From Tetracladium setigerum (lineage: Eukaryota > Ascomycota > Leotiomycetes > Helotiales): a DNA stretch of 64,000 nt. This document shows positions 1-12,701 of this stretch, piece after piece. The notes beneath the pieces are model-generated. The model worked only from the letters and a program-made list of their open reading frames with translations, had not been told where the DNA came from and made no database searches. Within the stretch, counting starts at the first letter, position 1. Every line of letters starts with the position of its first letter. The stretch is from contig PZJY01000006.1 of assembly GCA_031472005.1 (NCBI GenBank), positions 186,001 through 250,000 of the forward strand, read 5' to 3'. The translations under genes were made by a program, and so were the position numbers.

Positions 1-128
1 TTACGAGTATATACTTTGGAGCAGAAGCTGATGGTCATTAGAGAGAGATACGAACGGTTTGGGCCGACATTTCAACGTTCCCTGGACCTTCATTCTGGTA
101 AACGCCTTCCTCCCAACGTCGAATTTGG

Positions 129-767
129 ATGCTAACCAACCACCTCAACCACCAGTTATTGTCCGTCTCCCTTGCTACAATGGTCGCCCTCACCGTCACC
201 ATCGTTCTCTACAATTTCACATACCTCTCTCCACGATTCAACCTGATCCTCAACGGCAGCATATCTCTCGGCTGGGGCTTGGGACTCGGACTGCTCACCT
301 GGTCCATTGCAGGCTCAAAGGTTTTGCAAACGAGCTGCACAGTCCAGCACTTCGGTAGTGATGCCGGAGTTGGAGTTTGCCAAGAATACAAAGCTCTATG
401 GTCGATGACATTCTGCGGAACGTAAGTTGGATCAGTCAGGCTGTACCCAAGGGAAGGGGCAACGACTAATCAGGGCAATAGAATCTCGACTATCCTAGCT
501 CTCCTTCTCGATATCAGCACTTTGAGGAAAGAACACCGTCTCGGAACGTATACTAAGCCTGAGGATGATCAAGCGGCCCAACATTTACATGACATGAAGA
601 CTACGGAAGTGCGAAGTGCGAGTTATGAGGCTTCGGAAGAGCAGATGAATCTTGTACAACCTACTTGGCATGCACCGGAGGAGGACATCACGTATCGTAG
701 CAGTTTCGCGGATACAAGAGGACCGCTGGAAAACCATCGAGGTGACGCAGGTTATCGAGATCAATAA
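129..767 (+). CDS. Small multi-pass membrane protein (MARVEL-like), 5' end uncertain
   Basis: Two exons are clear. The first ends at 421 before a GTAAGT donor. The second starts at 482 after a CAATAG acceptor, with codon phase kept (AC|A). The protein shows three hydrophobic segments: one near LSVSLATMVALTVTIVLYN, one near SLGWGLGLGLLTW, and one spanning the splice site (ISTILALLLDI). A charged cytosolic tail of about 70 residues ends at a stop at 765-767. This arrangement resembles the four-helix MARVEL-type proteins common in ascomycetes, but one helix is missing, so the true start may lie in an exon before the window. An alternative reading has a further intron at 98-155 (GTAAAC...CCACCAG), but the frame upstream does not join cleanly. 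ATG codons at 129 and 180 are possible starts. No function can be assigned beyond membrane location. Confidence 0.55.
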
Positions 768-1810
768 GCGGTTTTATCGAATGATAAGGGCAAGGTTTAA
801 GGGAATTGGTTATTGGAAATATTGCTGTTTGGAACTGAATTATGAGGAGTGGACAAGATACCGTGGGGTGGATTGGCGTCTTAGAGGGTAATTTGGTTGG
901 ATACGCATTTTGTGGAATTGTTGGATGTACTCAATACGGACGAAGCGATATTTTGTTTATGGTCATTAAAATGGGCAGAAATTGGGATTAAATACCATCA
1001 AAAGCTTCTGTGTCTGAGCGTTTTGTGGTCACTGTTTATTTTAAAGGAGCAGTTCATTTCACTTAGGAAGCAAATTAGTGTGCACTGTATTGCTGGAAAT
1101 GGTCAATTTCCCTTCAAGTCTAGAATTGTGGACAAGATGTGAAGGCTAGATCTTTAAATAGCCAAATCTGCCTTGGGCGAATCCCGTTCTTGGCAAATGA
1201 CCAATCTCCTGCATTGAATCCAGTTTCCGACACTAAATCAAACCGTAATGTATGGAAAGTCTCCTTCTACAGTTGGATTACAATTTTGTAATAAAGCGAA
1301 GGCAGAATGGCTGATCCTCTGAGCACATTCATCAGAATCATAGTAGTCTTGGACTCACAGCCACAACAACGCAATATCTCTGAGACAGACCTCGAGTAAA
1401 GGCTCACTGACCGAGTACGATATTAGACAAGCTCGGGAGAACAGGTTGTCTCTATGGAATTTTCAGAGAATGGATCAAAGACTTGTTTAAATCTGCAGAA
1501 AAGCTGACACCGATGTATTCAGGAGTGTTCTGGAAGAGAGACTTCGCCAATAAGACTAATGGTCAGCGGATTGCGTCCCTATTTGGAGGGATTGAAAAGC
1601 CATTTACAGAAATTTCAAGATCTAAATCGTCATTTATAATGTACTTCAAGCTTGATGTTCTTCTTCTGGGACCGAAAACTCCTTGCCACATCCCTTAGAC
1701 CTCCCTGCTAGATTTAATAGCAGGGATAATGATATCAATTTCTTATAATATCCATTAACTCGCATGGAAAGAGAGCTCACAAATCAAACCAAAAATATAA
1801 ATATAGCTTG
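768..1810. other. Intergenic, no gene seen
   Basis: Only short ORFs without codon structure or recognisable motifs are present. It is the shared 3' space of the membrane-protein gene and the ATPase pseudogene. Confidence 0.5.
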
Positions 1811-4107
1811 TCACGAGTTGGCGGCGGAGATATCTTCTGGCGATGCCTGAACAATTCCAGGAAGACTCTCAAACTTAGGTCGAGAAACACCAGGGTCACT
1901 ACCACCAGTCGAGGGAGCGATCGAAACCTGGCCAGCGATGAGACCGGGCATAGCTATAGCTGAACTTACTGAGCTCGGCCGCGAATTTGGTCGTCTACGG
2001 AAAGCCGACTCTGTTGATTCTGGTTGAGAACGGCCACTGCTACTCGCCCTTGAGTTATCCCTTGAGCCATTTCGTGAGCCATGTTGTGAGCCCCGTCGTG
2101 AGCCATGCGGAGACCCACGTCGAGAGTCACTCATAAATGACCTATTAGTTGGAGGTCTGCTTCGCTTCCTGGTGATGATTGTCTTGCCTTCTATCTCCAA
2201 CCCGTCGTAATACAGATCGCTCATCAAGTGCCGGATTCCTCTGCCATGGACCTTCTTCATAAAGCCTTTCTTGACATAAAACATTCCTTTGTCCCATTCC
2301 TCAATGTCAGAAATCATTTGCTCTTTGGCTTTCTTTCTCTTGAATCGGTCAGGAATCGATTTTCGAATTAGGCTATCGGGTATGAGACGAAGCAGTGATC
2401 CAACAGGGAGAGAAATTCCCCCCATAATGATTGAGCATCCCCATTGCGCTGGGGTCAAACGAACGAGGCTGACTGCTTTGCTGCCGAAAACGATGAGTAG
2501 GACTTGAACGCCCGCAATGAGTGCTGTCAACAGAAAGAAGTAATAGTTCTGAAGGATCCCTTCGAATACATTCAGTTTATTGTCAAGACGGCGGATATTG
2601 AGTAGGGGGTCTGTCGCCAGAGCCAAGCAAGCAAATAAATCCATAATCAAGTTGACCCAGAGTAATTGTACGGCGTTCAGAACAGACTCTTCTTTATCAT
2701 TGGCCGCTGATGATACGAATGTTAAGATCAGTGCGGATATGTTGATTGTGAGTTGAAACTGAAGAAACTTCCTAACAGATTCGGGAACAACTCTTCCCCA
2801 GAACAATGATTCGACGAGGGAGAAAAGCTATCATCCAAAGAACAATAGAATAAGCCTCCTTTGCAGCATCCGTACTGGTGCCGTCTGTGCTAATGGCAAT
2901 GTTTGCCAGCTTCATCGCTCGTGTGTCATTCGCACTCGTTCCGGTTATGGCAACTGTTTCTCCGAGATCTCTGAGAGTTTTCACAAATAGGCGCTCATCT
3001 TCAGGACTCGCTCCAGCGAGAACACCAACACGAGCAATAGTAGAATATAAATCCCTTCGAGAGAGAGATCTGAATTCATAGCCTTCTAAAACAACCATTT
3101 CATCGGTGAAAATTCCGCACTGGATTGCTAGAGCTTTGCCAAAAATCTGCATCGTCAGCAGTGACTATACGAACTTTGATGCCAGCCCTATTACATCTCG
3201 TCACTGAATCGAGGGAATTCGATCTCAAAGGATCTTGAATGCAAAATATTCCCAACAGAGCTGATCCATCAAGTCAATTGTCTTGAATTTGGGGTGCAGG
3301 CAAATCACCCCGATGGCCTTTGGGAAATGGCCACTTATCAAAGTCCTTGTATAACAGCGAGATAGTACGAGCTGGTAAAGAGGCGTAGTCCGTAATGTTA
3401 TTTTTCAGTATTTCACGAGTAATCCTTACCATCTTGGTCGTCTCGATTCCATCTTTCGGGTCCACAAGAATTTCAGAGCATCTATGGAGCAAAAGTTCGG
3501 AAGGACCTCTGACAAGCAGTCTGAACTTGTTCTCGCCCAACTTAACAATTACAGCCAGGCTCTGTTCCGACAGCTTAAGAAAAGTGATACAGGCTACGCT
3601 GTTATTGCTTCTTTTGATGGCGAGAGGGCCCATTTCTAAATGTTGTCTTGAGAAATCGAGCAACGCACATTCGGTTTTAGCACCAAAGAATGTACTTGAG
3701 CCACCATTTTCAATCTCAACTGCGACGGAAGTCATGATGATGGACATTTTCAAGAGATTCTTGACCTCCGGGTGGAGATTCGAAACAAACTGATTCGCTG
3801 AAACGTTATCGAAAGCAGGCATATAAAATTCTTTGTCTCTCCCTTCTTGGGATATCCTGGGCACCTGGCCAAAAGATGCCTGAGATCCTAGCGTTACTGC
3901 AATAACGCTCATAGAGTTCTCAGTCAAGATTCCAGTGGTTTCGGTACATACCATAGTCGTATACCCCAGAGTTTCGCAGCAGCGGAGATCGCGAACCAAC
4001 ACATTTTCTCTGAGCAGTCGACTTGTGGCAAATTGGAGTGCAACCTTGACAGCGAGTGGTAGTGGATGGTCACAGGAATCGAATCTCAGCGAGCCACGTA
4101 ATAACAT
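1811..4107 (-). pseudogene. Truncated, decayed P-type Ca2+-ATPase (PMC1/PMCA-like)
   Basis: Three collinear ORF blocks (4107-3274, about 3270-3155, 3152-1811) match the second half of a plasma-membrane/vacuolar-type Ca2+ pump: PLPLAV in TM4, the P-domain, the N-domain, GIFCIQDPLR, then TM5-TM10 (RKFLQFQLTINIS, LLWVNLIMDL) and a Ser/Arg-rich tail. The signs of decay are strong. The phosphorylation motif DKTGTLT reads ETTGILT, so the Asp is lost. The hinge TGDGTND reads TGTSAND. An in-frame TGA lies at 3271-3273. The frame changes near 3155 and again near 2815, each equivalent to one extra T in a T run. Everything N-terminal to TM4, including the actuator domain, is absent: the next gene upstream starts only a few hundred bases away. 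It cannot encode a working pump. A surviving transcript with another role cannot be excluded. Confidence 0.85.
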
Positions 4108-4499
4108 GAAGACAGTGTATATACAGAGTTAATTCACGCGGGGTAAAAAGGTACACAACACGTCTTCGAGATTTGTGATATCATTACGACTGGAGTATCT
4201 AATGAGGTTTCAAAATCAGAACCGTGACATTTAAACTTCCCAAGTCAAAAAACTGTTCAGATACCTCTTTGTCTGTACCCAAAGATCTAATTCGTGACGA
4301 AAGTATGGACGTATACAATCAAATTTCTCATTTCTTATGGAAAATTGGATTTATTTGTAGGCTTGGGCATATATCATCTTTTTCCAGATGTATAAAACCT
4401 GCACCGCAGCCTCCAAAGACGTATGAATTCGCGATGGAAAGGTCTACAGAAGTATGCAATGCTGAAATTATAGTGTCCAACCATTGGCGTTGTGACCTC

Positions 4500-6824
4500 T
4501 CAACAACTCCCACACCCCCCAAAAGATCCAAGGAATTTATCGATATTCCTGACATCCTTCTTCCCACCGTTATCAATCTCAATAACGGCACCGATCAAAT
4601 CATGATTAATTTTGTCTCCTACCACACTATCCTGCTTGTAATCCTCATGTTCAGCTACAAACTCTCTAATCCACTTCGCGGTCGTCCAAAGAGTGCCGTC
4701 GGCTCTCTTACGGATCAAGTCAATATAACTCGCCAGTTCACAGCGCGTTTGTACATCGACATTCATGCCATCAAGATAGCTCTCCACGAGCGGAATCAGA
4801 CCGGGGAAGTTGTTTTCGCTGTCGGCTTTGCTGCCGTTCATAATTTCATTGATGCTCATCAGTGCGTATTCGTCTTCCACGGGGCCAGACGGGGTTGGAG
4901 GTCTGCTCATGATCGCGGGCGTGACTGTACCGGATGAGGGTGCACTGCTGGTGGAATATGGTCGAGGATAACGAATGGGAAAAGGGTTTTTACGGAAGTA
5001 GAACTTTTCGTTCGTGACTGCGTCTCTCCTGTGAGCTGTCTCCATGTTTTCGTCGGTTTTGGTGATTGGGATGTAGAAGTTTAGATCGAAACTTAGGATT
5101 GCTCTAGTGATCAAAACCATGAAGACCGAGAAGGCGGCGTTTTCAAAATCGGTGATTTGAATCTCCATTGGCCTGAACTCTACTCGCCATCCGATGTCAC
5201 TATCAGCTGGCGGGGGTTTGAATCTCATATGTTGCCAGTTAGTGGACTGTAAGTTTTCGAAATGATCGGTTTTGGTGAGGTCTAGTTCTTGGAGATCCTC
5301 GGAGAAAACGACAATTGGGTCGCGGATGAAAAGATGAGAGAAATGAGTGGCGAGAACGGAGTCCATACCTCCATCCATAAGCTGTTGCTTGACGTCGGCA
5401 TCTATGACGAGGTTTGGATCTAAATATTCTTTCCTTAATCGAGGGTCATCCGAAATGTATGTAGAGTTTGCTGCGTATCTTGACTTGGGGATTCTCCATC
5501 TATCGTTTTTCAGAGGCTAAAAATAATTAGTTGAGATTCCCAAAAAGGACATAGAGACAGATTCACCTTTTCACCTAACTCTTCTGGGGTCCTGTCATCA
5601 ACAGCCGCACTGATCTGATTCCATCTCACATCAGTGTCCGCCAAGAATCCCTTGTAAATTGGGGTTGCTGCAGTCAGAGCAAGCAGGATTGGTCCAATCG
5701 GACTCAACTGATCGTACATCTTCCGGCCTTCGTTGATGTTCTTAGCTTGAAATGTGATCTGTAAACAGCAACTTCCCATTCCAAATGCCATTGCATCCAT
5801 GTGAATAAAGTCGTCTGGCGCGGCTCCATTCCGCACATCGTCATCTTCCGGCCAGTCGTGCAGATCATAGTTGACGGTAGGGTCTTTCCAAGGTGATGGT
5901 GTATTTTTGTCCTTGAAGACTGGTACATTGACTTGAACCTTTCGCCCTCTACGCGCTCGTATATTTGCGGCAAGTGTTGGAAATCGTATGTGAGGATTTG
6001 CGATTTCATCAGGAACAAATTGAGAGCGTAATTTTGGACCAGACGCAGGGAAGTGTGGAGAGGTGAAAACTCCTGGACTTCCCAGTCGCGGGTATGTCGT
6101 CAACGTAATGGGGTATTCCTCTGGGTTCATGTGGTCTTTTGCGATTTTCCGTCTGTCTCTTCTCAATCAATGTTCAAATCAGGAGTCTGATTGTTTTACC
6201 TCAATCTCATATTTGGTTCCACACCCAAGAGATCCTTCAATCCAATTCCCCATGGTTTTCCAGGAGTCGCCTCGAGCATAAATCGGCCGAATTCGGGATG
6301 GAAAATAGGGAGAGAGCCCCTAGTAAACGTCAGTCTCGTAAATTCGTTAAGTTTAAATTTGACTTACTTAATGGTCTGTAGAGCTGGGACACAACCTCCA
6401 ACCTTGCATAGCTCCTCATCATGTGCTAAAGCCTTCAGAATATCCGCTTGTCGCAACGAGAGCGTAACCTTTTCTTCGCATTTCTTGTAATTGACAACAA
6501 GATATTCAACCTAGGTGAATATCAGTATATCAAAATGATTTGCGACTGGAAGTGCAACCCACCTCATCTCCCCAGAGTAGGGCATCCTTCTCTTTCCCCT
6601 TTGCTTTGTTCCAAATAGTCAAAAGTTGCTATCCACTAGTCAGACAGGCCTCTGCATAACATTTCATGTCCACGCACCTTAATTCCCCATTCTCGCACAT
6701 GGTCGGCATTCTGTTTTGCCTCTGGCCACTCCAAAGGTGTTCCGAGTGCTCTGCACAGCTGCAATCAGTTTGCTATTCCTCCCAACGGTTATGTGAACTA
6801 TTGTCCAACTCACAAAAGACCCAT
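4500..6824 (-). CDS. GSH1: Glutamate-cysteine ligase, catalytic subunit
   Basis: This enzyme joins L-glutamate and L-cysteine using ATP, the first and rate-limiting step of glutathione synthesis in the cytosol. Seven exons read cleanly: 6824-6814, 6750-6678, 6628-6563, 6510-6368, 6319-6200, 6158-5567 and 5516-4500, giving 673 residues, the usual length for fungal enzymes. The 11-nt first exon plus exon 2 gives the family N-terminus MGLLALGTPLEWPEAK. Other family marks are LLWGDEVEYLVV, MLEATPGKPWG, MDAMAFGMGSCCLQITFQ and VEFRPMEIQ. The C-terminus ends in a small Gly/Cys motif (GGCGSC). No lesion was seen. The tiny first exon would be easy for automatic annotation to miss. A long upstream region (6825-11047) may hold its promoter. 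Confidence 0.95.
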
Positions 6825-9800
6825 TATATTTTTTCTCGGCAGTGCAAATCTACGGCGCTTGTCTTCCGATCTCGTGTGTTTCCTCGAATTGCAGAGGAAT
6901 CCAGTCGCAGGTTTGCATGCAAACGCTTCGTGGCTGAATCTCGATGTGGGGTATCGGTATCGTCTTCGCAAGGTATCACAGCGTCAGTTGTGCGTCGTCG
7001 TTCTTCTTGGGGTCCAACGAGGCGATTTCCAGGTAATAAAATCTGTGCCCGTTCACGCGAGAGTATATCTCAATGATTCCTCCTTCAAACGCTCTCGTAA
7101 ATGGGGCGGCCACGAGGCTACAAAAGGCCGAATCCCAAACTAAAACCCCCACCCTGCACCGTCATATATGCGCCCCGCGGAACCAAAAGCTGTCTTGTGC
7201 TGCTTGTGCTGGAGCACGCAATGCGGGGGGGAATGCTTGGGTCAATTGAGTGTGGTGGGATGTCAGAGGAGTGATCGGATCGCGAAAAGATGAGGATATA
7301 AAGATTCCAAGGAGGAGTGCAAATTTAAGGGCGCGTCAGTGACAAGTAGTGGGGTGGAATTCACTTGTCGCAAGGATTTCATGGCCGATGGATTGGTAAG
7401 GCCGAGGGGTTGCCAAGAGCTTAGTAATACTACAGGTGCTGCCAAGGCGAGCAATGCACTTAAGCTCTTTCGGAAGAACAACACCATCCCAACACTGAAA
7501 GATGAATAATCCGTTCTCAAACTTCACGCTCTGTTACTCATCAAATGTACGGCGAGAGAAACATCCAGCTACAAGGTCATGTATGCAGAGTACTGCAGAT
7601 AATGCTCCTCCGCTTACGTGGGAACACACCATCCTCCAGAAAATGTGCACTTTGCGAGCAGAGCCTCCTTTTCGCATTGTTCACTCTCCAACTCCCTTCA
7701 TCTCACTTCTGAGCACAACTTAACTAACCGTAGACCCAGCTTGCTATCACAACATTATTCCACAATTCGCTTCCAACAACTCTCTTTTGAAATTCAACCA
7801 GCCTACCACTCGACACATCCATCCATCATCCGACGCACTCTGCCGACATGTCCACTCCCCTCGATGCAGTACTACTCCCTGGTAAGACATTCAAACCACG
7901 CACGCACGCACCCCAAAAACCCAACAGCCGGACCCAAAGGATTGCAATGACCAAACCGAAGCCGCTCACGCTCACCAACATGTACGCTGCTATCTCCGCC
8001 GTACCGTCCGCCCAAGACCCGATTTGCAATTACTGTGCAACATCAACTTGCCCTCTCCCTCACTCCAGCTTCTCTCACAGATGTATCATGCTGGTATCCG
8101 CAACCACTTCTCGCTGCATGGAGCCTGTTGCTGTACAATAGTGCTGGTGGGTGCGCAGAGCATGCAATGCACCCAGCCGTGCCTGGGTACTTGATAAAAT
8201 TCTGCGTGACCGGATCACGAACAACCAGAGGTCAGAGGCAGAGTGGACAATTGGAGTGACACTGGTGTCCTCGAGTTTCTAGTGTAGCTCTCACATCGTT
8301 TCCTCCAGATTCTGCCAGCCTTGGTTGACCAAGCCACTGCTTTTTTTTTCTGCCACAATCTAAGATCCCAGATCGATTAGCCAGCCCAGAAAGAATACAA
8401 GCCGCTGCCTTCCAGGAATTGCTTCTGCTGGTTCTTGATCTTCATATCACACCGTTTCCAGGTGGAGGGTTGAACTAGCCTACTTAACTAATTGGCTATT
8501 TGTTGGAAGCTGGCGGTGGACGTTCCGTTCCGAAGGAGGCTTGTCGACGCTCTTGTGCCGCATCTTGTTTCGAGAATGCTTCCATTGACGAAAAATAGGA
8601 ACGTAACAAGCACTGCGGTGGTGCCCAAGGGGAACCAATCGTTCTACCATCAGGAGCTGGTGATCCGAACATTTCGTGCGTCGTGTTCGGCTCTGCTGAA
8701 GTCACCTGGATGAGTGAACAGACATATCACCTACATACTGTACCTACCAACCCATCCATTGCTTTTCCAAAACTCTGACCATCAACAGCCCCAACCTTTG
8801 TACAACACACCATCTTGCTTTCGCCTCCAACCTCCAACCCAAACGCTCGCACGAAACCCCAATAATCTCTCAAGCCAGCCCCCAAATCCCAAGGCTGGAA
8901 ACAGTTGTCTGTAGGCTAGTCTGTGTAACAACGCCCTTCCGATCCCGATCCCAGTTCCGATCAAGCGGTCGCACATCCAGCATCTCCGCCATTCATGAAC
9001 CACGAGAGTCATCAAAAAAAGCCATGCATGCCTGCCTCCCCAACTTCCACAAGTTCAGTTCCGTGCCCAAGGGACTCAATCACATTCCAGCAAGCACCCG
9101 ACCCAATATTTCTCCTCTGGTTTCCTTTTCTAGCCTCTCTCGGCTGGATTTTCTTATTAGGACTGTTTTCTCTGTGGGGTTTTTGTCACTTGTGATTTTG
9201 GACCTTCATCCCGGTGTGATGGCGGTGGTTGTGGTTGTGGTGGTGGTCGGCTTTTAAGCGAGAGAGTTGTTGGGGTTCCACAACCTTGTTTCTGGTAGTT
9301 GGGAGACCGCGTGAGGTGAGGGAGTGCTAAGCAATCATGTCGTGATGATGCACAGATGTGCCTATGTCCTATACACTTCATCAACGCAGCACGCATGAAT
9401 TACCTACCTCCCTCGCTCCCTCCACGCATGATTCATCCGAGTCAAACCCATGAGGTGTGAGCAGGCCAAGCGAGAAATGGTGTAAGTTTACACTACTCTT
9501 CCTTTTTGGCAAGCAGACACTTGATCTCATTTTTCCAAACAAAAAATGTGAATTAAAAAAAAATTTCCACCGAAGCTTTTTTAGTATGACTGTTAGTTAA
9601 TCCTCTGGGAGTTTCAAGCCACATAAATCCCACCGCCCGATATGTCACATCGGTTATTGGATACTGTTTCATCCCCCTTACATCAAAAACCGACCCATTT
9701 TTTATCTCGCTTCGAACAAAAGATGACAACAATGCGATGGAGCCATTAGAAAAACTTAGAACTGGAAAAGTATGAAAAAGAGCCGAGAAAGATGATGCTT

Positions 9801-11047
9801 TCGATGAGACATGCCACGCATCTCGATTGTGATCGAAAGAGCATGTATGAGATTATTCCCGAAGGAGGATCTGATACCACATGTGCTCGTGTACGGAGTA
9901 CTGAACGGTACAATCCGATTTCACTTCTTGAGAAAAGGTGAAATCTCAAACCCAATCTCAAGCCCCGTCAGCCACTGTGTGGCAATGAGAAAGCCCCTTC
10001 TTCATAAACAGCCAAGAAAAAGATATCACAAAGCGAAGACAATATCAATTCAAGTGAAATTGAGAAGTGCATATATGTTTGATTTCATGTTTCTCATATA
10101 TCTCGTCTCGTCTCATCTCGAACCTATTTTCAGTCGGTAGGTGCGGGCAGATTCCCACAGAGAGGACGTCGGGACCTACTCGCGCTCTCAACGTATGTAC
10201 ATGAAGGATGGGATCTTATAAACCCATATTATGCCCTTCAGGAGATCAAGCTATCCCCTCTCCTTCTCAGAATTCCAGAAATCCATCCGTCTGGTCGGGC
10301 CTCTTCTTCCACCGCAATCCCCAGATCCCGAAGAGCCAATATGCTTCTTCCCCTTTTTGTTCCCCGTGTATATAAAAGCTGCCAAAGAATTGCTGTTGCT
10401 GTGTCTGTTTCATGCTTGCTGTAAAATCCGACTTCATAACATCGTTTCACATCCTGTCGGGTTTTCTTTTCCCGAAAAAGTCAGAGGAAAAGAGCCAGTG
10501 ACTCTGTTATTCCTCGTCATGATTGATAGAACAATCAAAAAATAAATAAAAAGAAAATGGGGGATGAGCGTGTGTACCCCCCGGGATATAGTGAAGCCGC
10601 CCACAAAGATGACCACAAAACAAAAAGAACTCCAATGATGATGCATGCATGCCCAAAAACATGTCGCTCCCTCTTTTCAGTCCAAATTTCTCAAAGAAAG
10701 AACATCAACTCCAGCCGCATACCCGGAGGGTACGTTTTGTGACTCTCTAAAAAGAAGAAGCGCCTAGCAGCGCCGAGAATGCGGTATATATCAACACCCC
10801 CCTGTCGAAATCTTCTCCTCTCCACAGACCGGCCCAACCGACACCAGAGAATGTTGACGCCCTAGAAGACGAATAGTACACACAATAGTAGGTGAATAAT
10901 ACAAGAGAAAAGAAGATTAAATCCACCGTCCATCAAGTTTAGTAAGGTTGCCTCCCAACTGCCGGGGAGATAGAAAGCCGCTAGTTTTGATTCGTTGGTG
11001 CTTGTGGCATCCAAGTAAAAGATTGATATCCTAGTAGATGAAGCCTT
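6825..11047. other. Long intergenic region between GSH1 and the GATA gene
   Basis: No ORF here shows family motifs. A short frame from an ATG at 7848 is followed by a donor-like GTAAG, but no convincing second exon was found. Pyrimidine-rich leader-like stretches, a GTGGTTGTGGTGGTGG run near 9225-9250 and simple tracts are present. It probably contains the GSH1 promoter and leader and the 3' UTR of the GATA gene. Confidence 0.4.
7421..7427 (+). promoter_or_regulatory. Candidate Yap1/AP-1 site TTAGTAA
   Basis: TTAGTAA, a Yap1 recognition element, lies about 600 bp upstream of the glutamate-cysteine ligase ATG. Yap1 control of GSH1 is established in yeasts. A single 7-mer can occur by chance, so this is only a candidate. 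Confidence 0.25.
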
Positions 11048-12522
11048 CTACTGAAGTGGAGGTGGTGGTCGAGTGTCACTCCCATCCATGCTCTTTGGCC
11101 TCAAGCTGGTAGAACCGTTGCTTCCTTGGCTCTGCTTTTGATTGTTCTTCCGTGTGAGCTTGGCGTAGTGCAGTCCACAAGCATTGCACAGTGTTCGTGC
11201 TCCATCTGGGCCTCTCCTCCATTCCGGTGTTTCTGCTCGGTTGCAGCTGTGGCATCGTCCTGGTGGTGCTGCTCTCTATCGCTTTTGTCAGAAAATAAGT
11301 GCGAGGAAACGATGCGAAAGAATTGACTTACGCCTCGACGTTTCTTGTTACCATCTCCATACCCACCATGGTTTTTCATTTCATCACCGTAAATGCTCAT
11401 CTCATCATCATAGGTTCCAGGGCGTGTACCTTGCTCTCTCATGCGCTGGTTTTCAAGCATAGCTTGCTCCTGCTCGTATACCATGTTCTTCAAATTCGTC
11501 ATGGACTCGAGCAGCTTTTTAGCGTGTAACACGTACTCAGAGCATTCATGTGAGTTTGGCATTCCATCAGGAACAGTGTTCACACATCGCTGCTGTTGCT
11601 TTGCGATTGGGAGATAGTGGTTTGAAAATTTGCCGAGATGATAAGTGGCTTTGACAATCTGAAGTGAAGGTTAGAAGATGTTTGCTTCATTTGTTCGAAT
11701 CATAATTACACATACCTCAGACAGCCCGTTTTCAAATTGGTACGCTTCCAGATCTCGTTTCATAACATTTGGGTTTCCAGGTTTCTGGGTGTTCTTTTCC
11801 GCATACGTCTTCCACGAATCAGTAGTTTCCCTGCCATCCCTCGGTGCATACGATGGCTGACTGAAAGAAGGTCCAAAGGCTGCGGTGGGTGGAATCTGAT
11901 GACTGGGCGGAGGCCCATATCTGTGATTTGCGTCGGAAGGAAGATGCTGTTGATACCCACTTGGAGGTGCCCTTTCTGGTAATCTCGACTCTGGTGCATG
12001 TCGTGACGATTCATACTGGGAAACATACTGAACTGGCGGCCCCGGAGCAGGTTGGTGAGAGTTGGTTATCGAAGGATGCCTCAATGGTTCGGTATATTGT
12101 GGTTCGGGTCGTGGGTATGAATTTGTCTGTGGCTGGACGGGTCGTGGTGGAGAGGGTTGTCTGTATACAGGCGGCGGTGGAGGAGCGTAAGATGTATGTT
12201 CTGCGGGATATGATCGAGGAGGTGGTTGAGAAAATGGCAACTGTGTGGGAGGGAAAGAGGCAGAGACTGGCGATTTGTAGGGATTCGGTCTTGGACCTGT
12301 TCCAAGCGCTTCGTGTATGGATGGTAGAGACTGACGTTGCTGAGGGGGACCGGTCTGGATGTGGGGAGGAGGCTCTGTCTTATTGTCTGATGTTCTCCTC
12401 GAGTCTGGGGGTGATATCAGACCGGATCTCTGCCCGAGATCTTGTCCTTGCCAGGAAGTGTATGGTGGGGGAGGACCTGAATACATCGACGAGGTGGGGC
12501 TAACGACTGCCGTGGCCGCCAT
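11048..12522 (-). CDS. nsdD: NsdD-type GATA transcription factor
   Basis: Three exons (12522-11716, 11658-11332, 11275-11048) give 453 residues. The N-terminal 250 residues are Pro/Ser/Gln-rich with the subfamily signatures SGLISPPDSRR and RQSLPSIHEALG. A predicted helical segment follows (KKLLESMTNLKNMVYEQEQ). The single GATA zinc finger sits at the very C-terminus: C-x2-C-x18-C-x2-C, reading CHSCNRAETPEWRRGPDG and LCNACGLHYAKL. This layout is that of NsdD/SUB-1/LTF1 factors, which control sexual development, conidiation and light responses in ascomycetes. The ATG at 12522 fits the family start. The frame stays open upstream into the LTR but contains no ATG there. Eight bases before the ATG lies the end of a copia retrotransposon, so its native leader and promoter are displaced beyond 21214. 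Confidence 0.93.
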
Positions 12523-12525
12523 TGT

Positions 12526-12530
12526 ATATA
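12526..12530. repeat. Target site duplication (ATATA), left copy
   Basis: ATATA directly abuts the outer end of the left LTR and matches 21210-21214. A 5-bp duplication is typical for Ty1/copia integration. Confidence 0.85.
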
Positions 12531-12661
12531 TGTCACACGTAATAGCACCTGTTCGAGCTTTGAATATAGTGGTGGAGAGCGAGTTGTGAAGCTGCAAATA
12601 GCCTCACAGTAAGGTGTAAATTGTACTCTTGTCCCACCTCAGAAAAAAGGGGGACGCGAAC

Positions 12662-12669
12662 TCTATATA
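12662..12669 (-). promoter_or_regulatory. LTR TATA box
   Basis: TATATATA occurs in both LTRs (also 21114-21121). In the 5' LTR it would start element transcription. In the 3' LTR it would start transcription about 100 nt before the GATA-factor ATG. Promoter activity is inferred. Confidence 0.45.
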
Positions 12670-12680
12670 TACGTTCAGTG

Positions 12681-12701
12681 CGCTGGTGCAAGCATTGCAC
12701 C
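12681..12701. repeat. Perfect LTR hairpin, 9-bp arms
   Basis: CTGGTGCAA-GCA-TTGCACCAG is a perfect inverted repeat with a 3-nt loop, conserved in both LTRs. It could be a structured part of R/U5 or a protein-binding palindrome. Confidence 0.6.

Noticed and set aside
2772..3152. Ca2+-ATPase blocks as exons of one functional gene
   Set aside because: No intron of acceptable size or signals can remove the TGA at 3271-3273 or the two frame changes, and the catalytic Asp is absent regardless.
12523..12597. N-terminal extension of the GATA factor into the LTR
   Set aside because: The frame is open but begins with TTG. No ATG exists in this frame within the LTR, so a fusion start is not supported.
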